Shown here piece after piece: positions 35,616 to 46,500 of a stretch of 64,000 nucleotides of DNA (its first letter is position 1; each line of letters starts with the position of its first letter). A program made the position numbers and the translations under genes. Source of the stretch: Brumimicrobium sp964585545. GTDB taxonomy: Bacteria; Bacteroidota; Bacteroidia; Flavobacteriales_D; Crocinitomicaceae. Below the pieces are notes generated by a model that saw only the letters and a program-made list of their open reading frames with translations, made no database searches and was not told where the DNA came from. Location of the stretch: positions 61,457 through 125,456 of the forward strand of contig CAZPDT010000009.1 in NCBI GenBank assembly GCA_964585545.1. The letters are read 5' to 3'.

Positions 35616-38600
35616 CTACACTTTAATCAACCCAATTTTAGCATCTCCTTCTGTTTCAATATCGGCTTCATAAACATTACCTTCCGCTTTGTTCAATCTG
35701 ATTTCTGTTGCCAGCACCTCACTACAGATATATGCCGCATTTGAAGTTGTTGCCAATTCAATTTCCTTTGTGGTTTCTATGGTAACATGGATTTTATCTG
35801 TTACCTCAAAACCAGCCTCTTTCCTGAAATTTTGAATGCGATTTACCAATTCTCTTGCGATGCCTTCTTGCTTGAGTTCGGGTGTTATTGTAACATCGAG
35901 TGCAACAGTTATTCCACCTTCAGTGGTCAATAACCAGCCTGGAATATCATCTGTGAGGATTTCAAAATCATTGATATCCAATTTAATTTTATCACCATCT
36001 AATGTGCCCGTCCATCCTTGATTGGCTTCAACTTCGGCAATTTCCTTTTCTCCCCATTGATTAATCATTCCTGCAATGGCTTTCATTTGCTTGCCATATT
36101 TAGGACCAATGGTTTTAAAATTAGGCTTAATTTTTTTTGTTAATACACCTGTTGTATCCTCTAAAAGTTCCAATTCTTTCACATTAATTTCAGAAAGAAT
36201 CAAATCCTGAACGTGTTCAATACGCGATTTAAAATTAGGGTCAAGGATAGGAACCATTATTTTTTGTAAAGGCTGACGTACCTTAATTTGCTCCTTTTTT
36301 CGAAGACTTAACGCCATTGAAGAAACCTTTTGAGCAATTTCCATTTGTGCCTCCAATTCTTTGTCGATATCAGCTTTATTTACCACAGGAAAATCTGCTA
36401 AGTGAACTGAAACGCAATTGTGCCTTTTAGCAACTCCATTCAAATCATTGAACAACTCATCCATATAGAAAGGGGCGATTGGAGAACTGATAATGGTGAT
36501 TGCTTCCAAACATTCATATAACGTTTGATAGGCTGAAATTTTATCTTGTGTATAATCTCCTTTCCAAAAACGTCTTCTGCACAAACGCACATACCAATTC
36601 GAAAGTTGATCATTTACAAAACTTTGAATCAAACGTCCGGCTTTCGTCGGCTCATAAGTATCCAAAGCATGGTCAACATTTTGAATCAATGAATTCAGTT
36701 TAGAACCAATCCAACGGTCAATCTCTGGACGGTCTTTGGTTGGAATACGTTCCTCTTGATAGGCAAAACCATCAATATTTGCATAAAGTGCAAAGAATGA
36801 ATAGGTATTGTATAGGGTTCCAAAAAATTTACGTCTTGTTTCTTCTATACCTGCAGCGTCAAATTTAAGATTGTCCCAAGGAGCAGCATTTGTAATCATA
36901 TACCAACGAGTAGCATCGGGACCATATTTACCAAGTGTTTTAAACGGGTCAACTGTATTGCCTTTACTTTTTGACATTTTCTGTCCGTTCTTATCAAGAA
37001 CAAGTCCATTTGATATTACATTTTTGTAGGCAACAGAATCAAAAACTGTTGTACCAATCGCATGAAGCGTATAAAACCATCCTCTAGTTTGATCTACACC
37101 TTCAGCAATAAAGTCTCCTGGAAAGGCTTTTCCTTCATCAATTAACGCTTTGTTTTCAAACGGATAATGCCATTGTGCATAAGGCATTGAGCCAGAGTCA
37201 AACCAAACATCAATTAAATCTGCTTCCCGTTGCATGGGTTTTCCTGATGGAGCAACGAGTGTAATGTTATCAACATAATTTTTATGCAAATCCACTTTGT
37301 TATAGTTTTCATCCGACATATCCGAAGGATCAAAATCAGCAATTGGATTTTTATCCATTACACCTGCTTTTACAGCTTTTTCACATTCCTCCCGGAGTTC
37401 TTTAATTGAAGAAACAACAATTGTTTCGTCTCCTTCTTCAGTTCTCCATATAGGAATAGGTGTTCCCCAATATCTCGACCGCGATAGGTTCCAATCGTTT
37501 AGGTTTTCAAGCCATTTTCCAAAACGACCCGTTCCTGTGGAAGCAGGTTGCCAATTGATGGTTTTGTTGAGGGCCATCATTCGGTCTTTCTTATCGGTCA
37601 CTTTAACAAACCAGGAATCGAGAGGATAATATAAAACAGGTTTGTCTGTTCGCCAACAATGTGGATAGCTGTGAACGTGTTTTTCAACGTGAAATGCCTT
37701 ATTTTCTTCTTTTAACTTAATGGCAATTTGAACATCTACTGATTTGTCTGGGGCTGCTCCGTCGTCGTAGTATTCATTTTTTACATACATTCCTGCAAAT
37801 TCACCCATTTCTGGACGGAATTTTCCTTGCAAATCTACCAAAGGAACAGGATTCCCGTGTTCATCGGCAACCAGCAGTCCCGGTACACCCGCTTGTTTTG
37901 CTACCATCGCATCATCAGCACCAAATGTGGGAGCAGTATGTACGATTCCAGTACCATCTTCTGTGGTTACAAAATCTCCCAAAATTACTTTAAAGGCATT
38001 TTCCGGATCTTCCATTGGCAAAGCATAAGGCAATAATTGTTCATAATGTATACCTTCCACTTCTGACCCTTTAAATGATCTTCCTATATAATAAGGTATC
38101 TTTTTATCTCCTGCTGTATAGTTCTTTAATTCTTCTTTATTATCAACATTTGTGAATTTCTTCCCAAATTGTTGTCCAAGAAGGGCTTTTGCCAAAACTA
38201 CATTTATTGGTTTAAAGGTATACTCATTAAACGTTGTTACAACCACATATTCAATATCCTTTCCAACTGTTAAAGCTGTATTTGAAGGTAAAGTCCATGG
38301 AGTAGTTGTCCAAGCTAAAAAATGAATTTCTTCATCTTTATAAGCATCACCAAAGACAGAAATAAATTCATTTTTGACTTTAAATTGTGCAACACAAGTG
38401 GTATCTGTAACATCTCTATAACATCCTGGTTGATTCAATTCGTGGGTCGATAATCCTGTACCTGCTTTGGGAGAATAAGGCTGAATTGTATACCCTTTGT
38501 AAATCAGACCTTTTTTATAAAGTTGACCCAAAAGCCACCAAACACTTTCCATGTATTTGGGGTCATATGTAACGTAAGGATCATCCATATCTACCCAATA

Positions 38601-39023
38601 TCCCATTTTATTGGTCAAATCATTCCATACATCGGTATAGCGCATCACTGCTTTTTTACAAGTGGCGTTGTATTCCTCAACAGAAATTTTAGTTCCAATG
38701 TCTTCTTTGGTAATGCCCAGTTCTTTTTCTACACCTAATTCTATAGGTAAACCATGTGTATCCCAACCTGCTTTTCGATTTACACGGTATCCTTTTAGCG
38801 TCTTGTAGCGACAAAAAATATCCTTAATAGAACGTGCCATTACGTGGTGAATCCCCGGTAAACCATTTGCTGAAGGAGGACCTTCAAAAAACACAAAGGG
38901 TTTGTTTTCATCTTTATTATCAATAGAGGCTTGAAAAACATTTTCACGTTTCCACAATTCAGCAATTTTAGTTGCAGTCTGTGATAAATTTAAGCCTTTA
39001 TATTCAGGATATTTTGCACTCAT
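35616..39023 (-). CDS. ileS: isoleucyl-tRNA synthetase
   Basis: The 1135-residue protein has the class I HIGH-type motif GLPGIHHVMARS and KMSKSKGN, with the CP1 editing domain between them (WTTTPWTLPSNTAL; GTGIVHTAPTFGADD). The tRNA-binding C-terminal domains follow. The length fits the long eukaryote-like or Bacteroidota type that lacks the zinc-binding C-terminus of E. coli IleS. A -7 box (TAAATTTG, complement of 39048-39055) lies just upstream. It charges tRNA-Ile. Confidence 0.95.
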   Translation of the reverse strand: MSAKYPEYKGLNLSQTATKIAELWKRENVFQASIDNKDENKPFVFFEGPPSANGLPGIHHVMARSIKDIFCRYKTLKGYRVNRKAGWDTHGLPIELGVEKELGITKEDIGTKISVEEYNATCKKAVMRYTDVWNDLTNKMGYWVDMDDPYVTYDPKYMESVWWLLGQLYKKGLIYKGYTIQPYSPKAGTGLSTHELNQPGCYRDVTDTTCVAQFKVKNEFISVFGDAYKDEEIHFLAWTTTPWTLPSNTALTVGKDIEYVVVTTFNEYTFKPINVVLAKALLGQQFGKKFTNVDNKEELKNYTAGDKKIPYYIGRSFKGSEVEGIHYEQLLPYALPMEDPENAFKVILGDFVTTEDGTGIVHTAPTFGADDAMVAKQAGVPGLLVADEHGNPVPLVDLQGKFRPEMGEFAGMYVKNEYYDDGAAPDKSVDVQIAIKLKEENKAFHVEKHVHSYPHCWRTDKPVLYYPLDSWFVKVTDKKDRMMALNKTINWQPASTGTGRFGKWLENLNDWNLSRSRYWGTPIPIWRTEEGDETIVVSSIKELREECEKAVKAGVMDKNPIADFDPSDMSDENYNKVDLHKNYVDNITLVAPSGKPMQREADLIDVWFDSGSMPYAQWHYPFENKALIDEGKAFPGDFIAEGVDQTRGWFYTLHAIGTTVFDSVAYKNVISNGLVLDKNGQKMSKSKGNTVDPFKTLGKYGPDATRWYMITNAAPWDNLKFDAAGIEETRRKFFGTLYNTYSFFALYANIDGFAYQEERIPTKDRPEIDRWIGSKLNSLIQNVDHALDTYEPTKAGRLIQSFVNDQLSNWYVRLCRRRFWKGDYTQDKISAYQTLYECLEAITIISSPIAPFYMDELFNDLNGVAKRHNCVSVHLADFPVVNKADIDKELEAQMEIAQKVSSMALSLRKKEQIKVRQPLQKIMVPILDPNFKSRIEHVQDLILSEINVKELELLEDTTGVLTKKIKPNFKTIGPKYGKQMKAIAGMINQWGEKEIAEVEANQGWTGTLDGDKIKLDINDFEILTDDIPGWLLTTEGGITVALDVTITPELKQEGIARELVNRIQNFRKEAGFEVTDKIHVTIETTKEIELATTSNAAYICSEVLATEIRLNKAEGNVYEADIETEGDAKIGLIKV

Positions 39024-39496
39024 AATTACCTTCTGTTAAGAGAGCTGCAAATTTAATGAATTTTATCGAAATACTTTGATTCAGTATTGAATGGTTAACT
39101 GGTTTTCCTAGACAAGAGTTCTTTATAACATAAAGGAGTAACCGACTAGAGGGAGCTCACGAATACATTTTAAAAACAATTTGGCATGAGTAAAAAAATC
39201 AAGAGAAATTGTCCTTTCAATTATTACTTCTAACCTCCTATAAACTGCTAACATTTAAAGTTAGCTACTATATGTTACAAAAAGCCCTCTATCTTGGAAT
39301 TTGGGTTAAATAAATTTCTCATCATTTCGATATCAAGAAGACCCGGGACTTTTGGTCAATGATTAATCGGAAACACAACAACAGTTAAAAATCCAATTGC
39401 CCTACCATTCGCTCAATAAAGATGTTAATTTAAAAGATAGATATCCCTTTTCGTAAAAATTTAAGTATATTGCAACCGCTAAATTATTTTAAAACT
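39024..39496. other. 473-bp gap between ileS and the metalloprotease gene
   Basis: No convincing gene is visible. It contains the ileS promoter near 39050, a small stem-loop GCTAAC/GTTAGC (39247-39265), and an imperfect -7 box TATATTG near 39466 for the protease gene. A GAGCTCAC word at about 39154 recalls the direct repeats at 9948 and 10179. Confidence 0.4.
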
Positions 39497-41620
39497 ATGA
39501 GAAAAATTATATTATTTATTACGGTTGCATTTGGTTTGGGAACATTATCGTTTGCCCAAGAACCTTCTTTTTGTGGAACCTATGAAAAAATGCAAGAATA
39601 TAAGGAATCCCTTTCACAACAAGAGAGAGCTCTTTTTGAATTACAACAAGAAACATATCAACAAAACATTAAACAGGCTATTGCAGATCATCCTGAATGG
39701 AAACAGCAATCCTATGAGCGAGGAACAATAAAATATACAATTCCTATAGTTTTTCATATTTTACATACTGGAGGAGCTGAAAACATTTCAAATGAACAAG
39801 TAGAGAATGCTGTTCAACACATGAATGAAGACTATCAAAAGTCGAATCCTGAATGGCCGAATGTCGTTTCTGATTTCTTAAGTATTGTTGCAGATGCTGA
39901 AATTGAATTTGTTCTAGCAAAAAAAGATCCCTACGGAAACTGTACAAATGGAATTACACGTACATACACCAATGAAACCAGTAGTGGAAATGGACAAGAT
40001 CAATTGGCGGCAGTACAAGCAGCACAAGGCAATTGGCCTGGAGATAAATACCTTAATGTTTTCGTATGTAAAGATATTGGAGGAGCTGCAGGTTATACGA
40101 TGACACCTAATATGTGGTCAGGTAGTGCTATGGGAAATGGTATTTTTGTTTTACACAATTATGTCGGCAGTATTGGAACATCAGGTTCTCAAGGAGCTCA
40201 CACCCTTACCCACGAAGCAGGGCACTGGTTAAACCTTGAGCACACGTGGGGTCCTTCAAATAATCCCGGTCTTGCTTCTAATTGCAATATTGACGACGGA
40301 GTTAATGATACACCAAACACACAAGGATGGACTTCTTGTAATCTAAATGGGTCAACATGTAATCATCCTAGCATCCCAGATAATGTAGAAAATTACATGG
40401 AGTATTCTTATTGTTCAAAGATGTTTACATTGGGGCAAAAAGCAAGGATGTGGGCAGCGTTAGATGATGCTTCTACAGGACGTAAAAACCTATGGTCTAC
40501 AGCAAATTTAACTGCAACAGGCGTTAACCTACCTGATGTTTTGTGTAAAGCAGAGTTTCAAGCAGATAACGTAACAGTGTGTCCAGGTAGCACGGTAAAC
40601 TTTACCGATATGTCCTACAATGCAGCAACAAGTTGGGAATGGACTTTCCCAGGAGGTACTCCTTCTAGTTCAGCAAGTCAAGACCCATCAGTAACATACA
40701 ATACCCCAGGAATATATGAAGTAAAGCTAAAAGCCTCAGATGGGTCAACCTCTGAAACAGAAACAAAAACAAATTATATAACTGTATTGCCAATAGGTTC
40801 TTCTCTTCCATTTATCGAAGGATTTGAACCTTACGCTACACTTAGTAATTCTCCTTGGATGATTGAAAATTCAGGTGGAAACGCAGCATTTAAAATAACA
40901 ACAAATGCAAGTTATACTGGTAATAAAGCTATTTATTTAAAAAATTATGGACAATCAAGTGGAAATATAGATGCAATTGTATCTTCTCCTATTGATTTAT
41001 CATCTATAACGAGCCAAGACGGTGTAACATTAAGTTTCCGTTTTGCCTACCGCAAAAAATCTTCACAAGAGTATGAAAAGCTACAAGTGTCTATATCTAG
41101 AGATTGTGGAGCAACTTGGCAAGTAAGAAAAACTTTAACAGGTAGCCTTTTGGGCAACGAAACAGCAGGAAGCAATTGGACACCAGCTTCTACAGAAGAT
41201 TGGGAAACTGTAACCATGGGCAACATTACTTCCCAATATTGGATTGATAACTTCATGGTGAAGTTTGAATTCGAATCAGATGGAGGAAACAATCTGTATA
41301 TTGATGACATTAATATTTTTGCGGGAGGTCCAGAAAATGACCCTCTAGGAGTTGAACAAAACGATATGATTCATGCGTTCTATATCTATCCAAATCCAGC
41401 AGGAAATATCACCAATGTAACATTTGCAACAGGAAACACACAAGAAGTAGAAGTTTCTTTAATTGATATGATGGGACAGGCTGTTCAAATCAATACATTG
41501 CAAGCTCAAAAAGGAAAGAATACTATAAAAATAGACACAAAGAACATCGATTCAGGTGTTTATTTTGTAAAATTAAACGTTGGAGGAGTCAATCAAACCA
41601 AACGCCTAATTATTCAATAA
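39497..41620 (+). CDS. secreted M43-type metalloprotease with PKD and T9SS domains
   Basis: From the ATG at 39497 it has about 707 residues: a signal peptide (ends near SFAQ), a propeptide (about 23-75), and a metzincin catalytic domain with the zinc motif HEAGHWLNLEHTWG (His about 239) and the Met-turn NYMEYSYC (about 301), as in pappalysin-type M43 peptidases. Further parts are a PKD domain (about 345-430, EWTFPGGTPSSS), a jelly-roll (about 440-610) and a T9SS C-terminal domain (YIYPNPAGNITN). It should be secreted and degrade extracellular protein. The upstream in-frame start at 39470 overlaps the promoter region. Confidence 0.88.
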   Translation: MRKIILFITVAFGLGTLSFAQEPSFCGTYEKMQEYKESLSQQERALFELQQETYQQNIKQAIADHPEWKQQSYERGTIKYTIPIVFHILHTGGAENISNEQVENAVQHMNEDYQKSNPEWPNVVSDFLSIVADAEIEFVLAKKDPYGNCTNGITRTYTNETSSGNGQDQLAAVQAAQGNWPGDKYLNVFVCKDIGGAAGYTMTPNMWSGSAMGNGIFVLHNYVGSIGTSGSQGAHTLTHEAGHWLNLEHTWGPSNNPGLASNCNIDDGVNDTPNTQGWTSCNLNGSTCNHPSIPDNVENYMEYSYCSKMFTLGQKARMWAALDDASTGRKNLWSTANLTATGVNLPDVLCKAEFQADNVTVCPGSTVNFTDMSYNAATSWEWTFPGGTPSSSASQDPSVTYNTPGIYEVKLKASDGSTSETETKTNYITVLPIGSSLPFIEGFEPYATLSNSPWMIENSGGNAAFKITTNASYTGNKAIYLKNYGQSSGNIDAIVSSPIDLSSITSQDGVTLSFRFAYRKKSSQEYEKLQVSISRDCGATWQVRKTLTGSLLGNETAGSNWTPASTEDWETVTMGNITSQYWIDNFMVKFEFESDGGNNLYIDDINIFAGGPENDPLGVEQNDMIHAFYIYPNPAGNITNVTFATGNTQEVEVSLIDMMGQAVQINTLQAQKGKNTIKIDTKNIDSGVYFVKLNVGGVNQTKRLIIQ

Positions 41621-41659
41621 TTGTTTTTTCATGATTAATTAACTTTAAATGGTTAAGAG

Positions 41660-41687
41660 AGGTGGACGTAATTGTTCGCCTTTTTTT
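41660..41687 (+). terminator. terminator after the metalloprotease gene
   Basis: AGGTGGAC and GTTCGCCT pair over eight positions with two G-U pairs, a 6-nt loop and a following run of seven T. It lies 40 bp after the stop. Confidence 0.7.
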
Positions 41688-41769
41688 GTTTTTTATTCAG
41701 AACAATTAAGCCGAATTATTCATACGTTTTTTAAAGGGCAAATGCATTTACTCTGGTTTTTTATTCCAT

Positions 41770-41802
41770 TTTGGTATAACTCAACACTAATCACTATCTT
41801 TG
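41770..41802 (+). promoter_or_regulatory. promoter of lysS
   Basis: TTTG (41770-41773), a 21-bp spacer and TATCTTTG (41795-41802) match the Bacteroidota consensus. The lysS ATG follows 34 bases later. Confidence 0.65.
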
Positions 41803-41836
41803 CATTTTTAAAGAGGTGAGTTAATCAATATCAACT

Positions 41837-43552
41837 ATGAGTTATACAGAATTGTCAGAGCAAGAAATACAGCGAAGAGATACCTTAAAAAAATTACGGG
41901 AAAAGGGGATCAATCCTTATCCTGCAGATCTATATCCTGTTAAAGACAAAGCCCAGCAACTTAAAGAAAATTTTGAAGAAGATAAGGAGGTTGTTGTTGC
42001 GGGAAGACTTGTTCGACGTAAAATTCAAGGGAAAGCTTCTTTTGGAGATCTACAAGACAGTTCCGGAAAAATACAAGTCTACTTTAACCGAGATGAAGTA
42101 TGCCCTGGAGAAGACAAGTCTTTATACAATGAAGTCTTTAAAAAAATGCTCCATTTAGGTGATTTTATTGGTATAGAAGGAACGCTGTTTAAAACTCAGG
42201 TAGGAGAAATATCGGTAAAAGTAAAATCCTTTAAACTTCTATCTAAGTCTTTAAAACCACTTCCTCTGCCAAAAACAGATGCTGAAGGTAAAATTCATGA
42301 TGCTTTTACTGATCCTGAGCAACGGTATCGCCAACGTTATGTCGATTTGGTGGTTAACCCCAAGGTGAAGGATGTGTTTATCAAGCGTACTCAACTGTTT
42401 ACTGCAATGCGTCAATTCTTCAATGACGCAGGATATACGGAAGTAGAAACACCCATTTTGCAACCCATACCTGGAGGAGCTGCGGCACGTCCATTTATTA
42501 CCCATCATAATGCACTAGACATTCCTTTGTATATGCGAATTGCCAATGAGTTGTATTTGAAAAGATTAATTGTTGGTGGATTTGATGGAGTGTACGAGTT
42601 TTCGAAGAACTTTAGAAATGAAGGAATGGATAGAACCCACAATCCTGAGTTTACAGCCATGGAAATATATGTTGCCTACAAAGATTACAATTGGATGATG
42701 GAATTTACGGAACAACTACTTGAACATTGTGCAATTGCTGTAAATGGGACGACTGAAACCATTTTTGCAGGCAATAAAGTTGATTTTAAAGCCCCTTACA
42801 AACGCATCACTATGCGCGACTCAATCCTCGAATTTACAGGATTTGATATCAAAGGAAAGAACGAAGATGAATTGAGAACTGCTTGTAAAGATATGGGTAT
42901 TGAAGTGGATCATACCATGGGAAAAGGAAAACTAATTGATGAGATTTTTGGAGAAAAATGTGAAGGAAAATATATTCAGCCGACATTTATAATTGATTAC
43001 CCAAAAGAAATGTCTCCTTTATGTAAAGAACATCGAGAAAATCCTGAATTGACAGAACGCTTTGAATTGATGGCTTGTGGAAAAGAAATAGCAAATGCCT
43101 ATTCAGAGTTAAATGATCCTATTGACCAACGAGAACGATTTGAGGAACAAGTGCGTTTAGCTGAGAAAGGAGACGATGAAGCAACTGGATTAATTGATAA
43201 TGATTTTCTTCGTGCATTAGAATATGGAATGCCTCCCACTTCAGGTTTAGGAATAGGTATGGATCGATTGATTATGTTTTTAACAGGACAAGAAGCCATT
43301 CAAGAAGTGTTGTTCTTCCCGCAAATGAAACCAGAGAAGTTCACAAAAAACAACAATGTACAATTGAAAGAAAATGAACAGCTTGTTTTTGATGTTCTTT
43401 CCAAAGAAAAAATCATGGAAATCAATGCTTTAAAGGAAAAATGTGCCTTGAGCAATAGCCAATGGGATAAAAGCTTAAAAGGTTTGGCAAAACACGGTTT
43501 AACAAAGGTTACTAAAGAAGGAGGAACACTCACTATTCAAGTTGTAGAATAG
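41837..43552 (+). CDS. lysS: lysyl-tRNA synthetase (class II)
   Basis: The 571-residue protein has an N-terminal OB-fold (about 1-150), class II motif 2 region FRNEGMDRTHNPEFTAMEIY and motif 3 GLGIGMDRLIMFLT, so it is a class II LysRS. Compared with about 505 residues in E. coli it carries a C-terminal extension of about 70 residues (EKFTKNNNVQLKENEQLVF onward), a helical, possibly winged-helix tail that I associate with Bacteroidota LysRS. It charges tRNA-Lys. The stop is 26 bp from the stop of the convergent helicase-nuclease gene. Confidence 0.95.
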   Translation: MSYTELSEQEIQRRDTLKKLREKGINPYPADLYPVKDKAQQLKENFEEDKEVVVAGRLVRRKIQGKASFGDLQDSSGKIQVYFNRDEVCPGEDKSLYNEVFKKMLHLGDFIGIEGTLFKTQVGEISVKVKSFKLLSKSLKPLPLPKTDAEGKIHDAFTDPEQRYRQRYVDLVVNPKVKDVFIKRTQLFTAMRQFFNDAGYTEVETPILQPIPGGAAARPFITHHNALDIPLYMRIANELYLKRLIVGGFDGVYEFSKNFRNEGMDRTHNPEFTAMEIYVAYKDYNWMMEFTEQLLEHCAIAVNGTTETIFAGNKVDFKAPYKRITMRDSILEFTGFDIKGKNEDELRTACKDMGIEVDHTMGKGKLIDEIFGEKCEGKYIQPTFIIDYPKEMSPLCKEHRENPELTERFELMACGKEIANAYSELNDPIDQRERFEEQVRLAEKGDDEATGLIDNDFLRALEYGMPPTSGLGIGMDRLIMFLTGQEAIQEVLFFPQMKPEKFTKNNNVQLKENEQLVFDVLSKEKIMEINALKEKCALSNSQWDKSLKGLAKHGLTKVTKEGGTLTIQVVE

Positions 43553-43578
43553 GAAAACAGCAAGGCATACATCTGTCT

Positions 43579-46500
43579 CTATAATGCGACCTTTTCGAGC
43601 TGCATAGATTGCGTGTAGAGTAAAAAACCCTCTGTATGCTTATAACCCATATTGCTCAATTGCTTACAGTAATCACGTACTTGAGTTACATGCGTTTTTG
43701 ATGGCTCCCCCGTTTTAAAGTCAATTATTGTTGCTTTATGACCAGTAATATAAATCCTGTCTGGACGTTTTATTACTTTTTCACTGACTAAAATATCTTG
43801 CTCATTTAAAACTTTTTGTGCCGATTGAACAAATGATTGCTTTGCCAATAAGGAATATACTCCTGTTGCTGTTGCTTTCAACTTTTCTTCCCACTTTAAC
43901 TCAATCTCTCCTACAGCAATTAACTGTTGAACAACCTCATCTGTTGTTTTATCTTGATCTGCTTTTGATAAAACCAGATGCAATTGGTTTCCATATCTTT
44001 GTTCTTCATTGAAGTCTTCCTTTTCTAATCCTTCAGCATCTTGCAATGCGAGTTCTGGAAACCATAAATAATCCTTTAAATCTTTAGGCATAAACTCATT
44101 CTCTTTATTTGTGCCTTCCTTCTTTGCTTTGTTTTTTAACTCCTTCCCCACTTCAATAGTGTTTTCTTTGCGTTCTGAAATTAAATCGTCTTCCCAACTT
44201 TTTATAAATGCAGACAGTGGCTGGTTTATCTTAGCATAGAAGTCTGAACGACTTGGCTGGTTGGATTCTGTTAGCACATACAGTCGTTCAACAGGACGTG
44301 TAAAAGCAACATAAAGCACATTGAGTTCATCCAGCAACAATTGTTCATACTCATTTTGGTAACGGGCACTAATAAACTCCGGAGCCTTGTCCTTTTTTAA
44401 GTTTGTATATAAAAGCTGACCATCTTCCAATTCAATAAATTGATTGTTTTTTGAAGGTTTAATCTTAAAGTTAAGGTTGGGCATAATAACAATTGGAAAT
44501 TCTAAGCCCTTTGATTTATGAATGGTCATTATTTGTATGGCTTCTTTATTTTTGGGCATCTGAATTGGGTTTTCTTTTAATTTATTTTCCCATTCTTCAA
44601 GAAATCCTCGAATATCAGATCCATTTTTTAATTCAAACTTTTGAAACTGTTCCATCAAATGATGCAAATAAGGATTGTTCAATTCACTTTTCCCTACAAG
44701 GGATATAAACTGTTTTCCCAAATCATACAAGTTCTCATAAGGAAAGAAAAAAACCTCTTTTCCCCCAAATTCTTTATCTAAAAAGCGCTGAAAATCAAAA
44801 TAGTAAGCATCATTTTTTTCTTTTTTGACCCAAAATGTACTTAACAGTTCCACAGGCTCTTCACCCTTTATTCGATAAAATGCAGCAGCAAATTTCATTT
44901 GTAGTGTTCTATTTGTAGTGTTCTTTCTCAGATTGAGATAATCAATACATAACTTCACTATAGCGTCAGAGGAAACAACCAAACTGTCGGAGCTTACGAT
45001 TGTATATCCCTGTTTATTTAAAATCTTCGCATAACGGGTTCCTTCTTTTTTAAATCGTGTTAAGATACAGATATCACCAGGGTCAAATCCATCTGCAAGG
45101 CATTTTTTGACCCGTTCTAAAAGAAATTGATGTTCTTTTTCCTCTGCCTCTTTAGTTTTTATTTTTTCTTCTAGCCAAGAAATTGAAACAAATCCCCCTT
45201 CTTCACTTATTGGTTCTTGTCGTATGTCTTTATAATATATTTTTAGATTTTTGGGTAGATAATCCAACAGGTTCTTGAAAAGGATATTGTTAAACAAAAC
45301 AATGTTTTTTCTTGATCGATAATTTTGTTCAAGTGGTATTTTCTTACCCATTTGTTTAAAGTATTCAGATACCCGATTCAGGGTTTCATCATTCTCTGGG
45401 TTGTAGATTCCAGGCAGTTCTACAAACTGTTCTACCAATCCATTCCTGAATCGATAAATAGCTTGTTTAGGGTCACCTACAATCAAACTTTCATTCACGT
45501 TTGAAATGGATTCTTCAACCAATGGAATTAAGTTGAGCCATTGCAACCGACTTGTATCTTGAAACTCATCCAACAGATAATGTTTATAACGTGTTCCCAG
45601 CCGCTCATAAATATACAAGGTGTTCTCTTTGTTCAATAATTCCGCAATCATTTGCCCAAACTCATGAATCCCAATTATCTTTTCTCTTTCTTGATAGGAT
45701 TTAAGCTCCTTAGAAATGTGTTTTAACAATGCCAAATTATAGAAATTTGATCGGATCTTATCAAGTGTAAAATACGCATCAAAATTCGTCTTCTCCCAAG
45801 CAAAAAGTGCCTCAACCAACTGTATCAATTTTGAATCGACATTGTGTTTGGATTTAATGTTTTCACCCGTTAAGGTTTTTTGTATTGTACTTATAGGAGG
45901 AGCATAATCACGTAAACTACGAGAGGTCAATTCAATTAAACGGGAATAAATTCCTCTCATTCCCCCTGGATAATCGGTTGATGTCGTTCCTAAACCAAGA
46001 AAATATTGGTACACCTCATTGCATCTTTCTCTGTGTTGATGCTCAATTTCCTGAAGCTGACTGTTAAGTTCTTTAAACACTTTGCTCGAAAATTCCTTTT
46101 CCAATAGACGCTCTACATAAACCTGATCTGTTTCATTGGTCAATACTTTGCTAAATTGAATCAAACTTCTTCTAAAATTCCATTGATCTCCTTCGCTTAG
46201 ATTGCTTTTGGCATAATTTAAGGTCAGATTTGTAATTACTTCTTCTCCTGCTTTACCCATTTTCGACATTAACTCATCTACCACTTGTTCTATTAAAGTT
46301 TCTTGATCAAGCGTTACCTCAAAGTTCTCGTCCAAATCTAAATCTCGACTAAAAGTTCGAATTAAGCGCAAACTGAATTTATCGATTGTAAGCACATTGA
46401 AATTTTCATAATTGTGCAATATTTGAGATAAAACATGTTTTGCGCCTTCTTGAATTCTTTTGGTTGATAATTTGGTGTTTTTTTGGGTTGAATCCAATAA

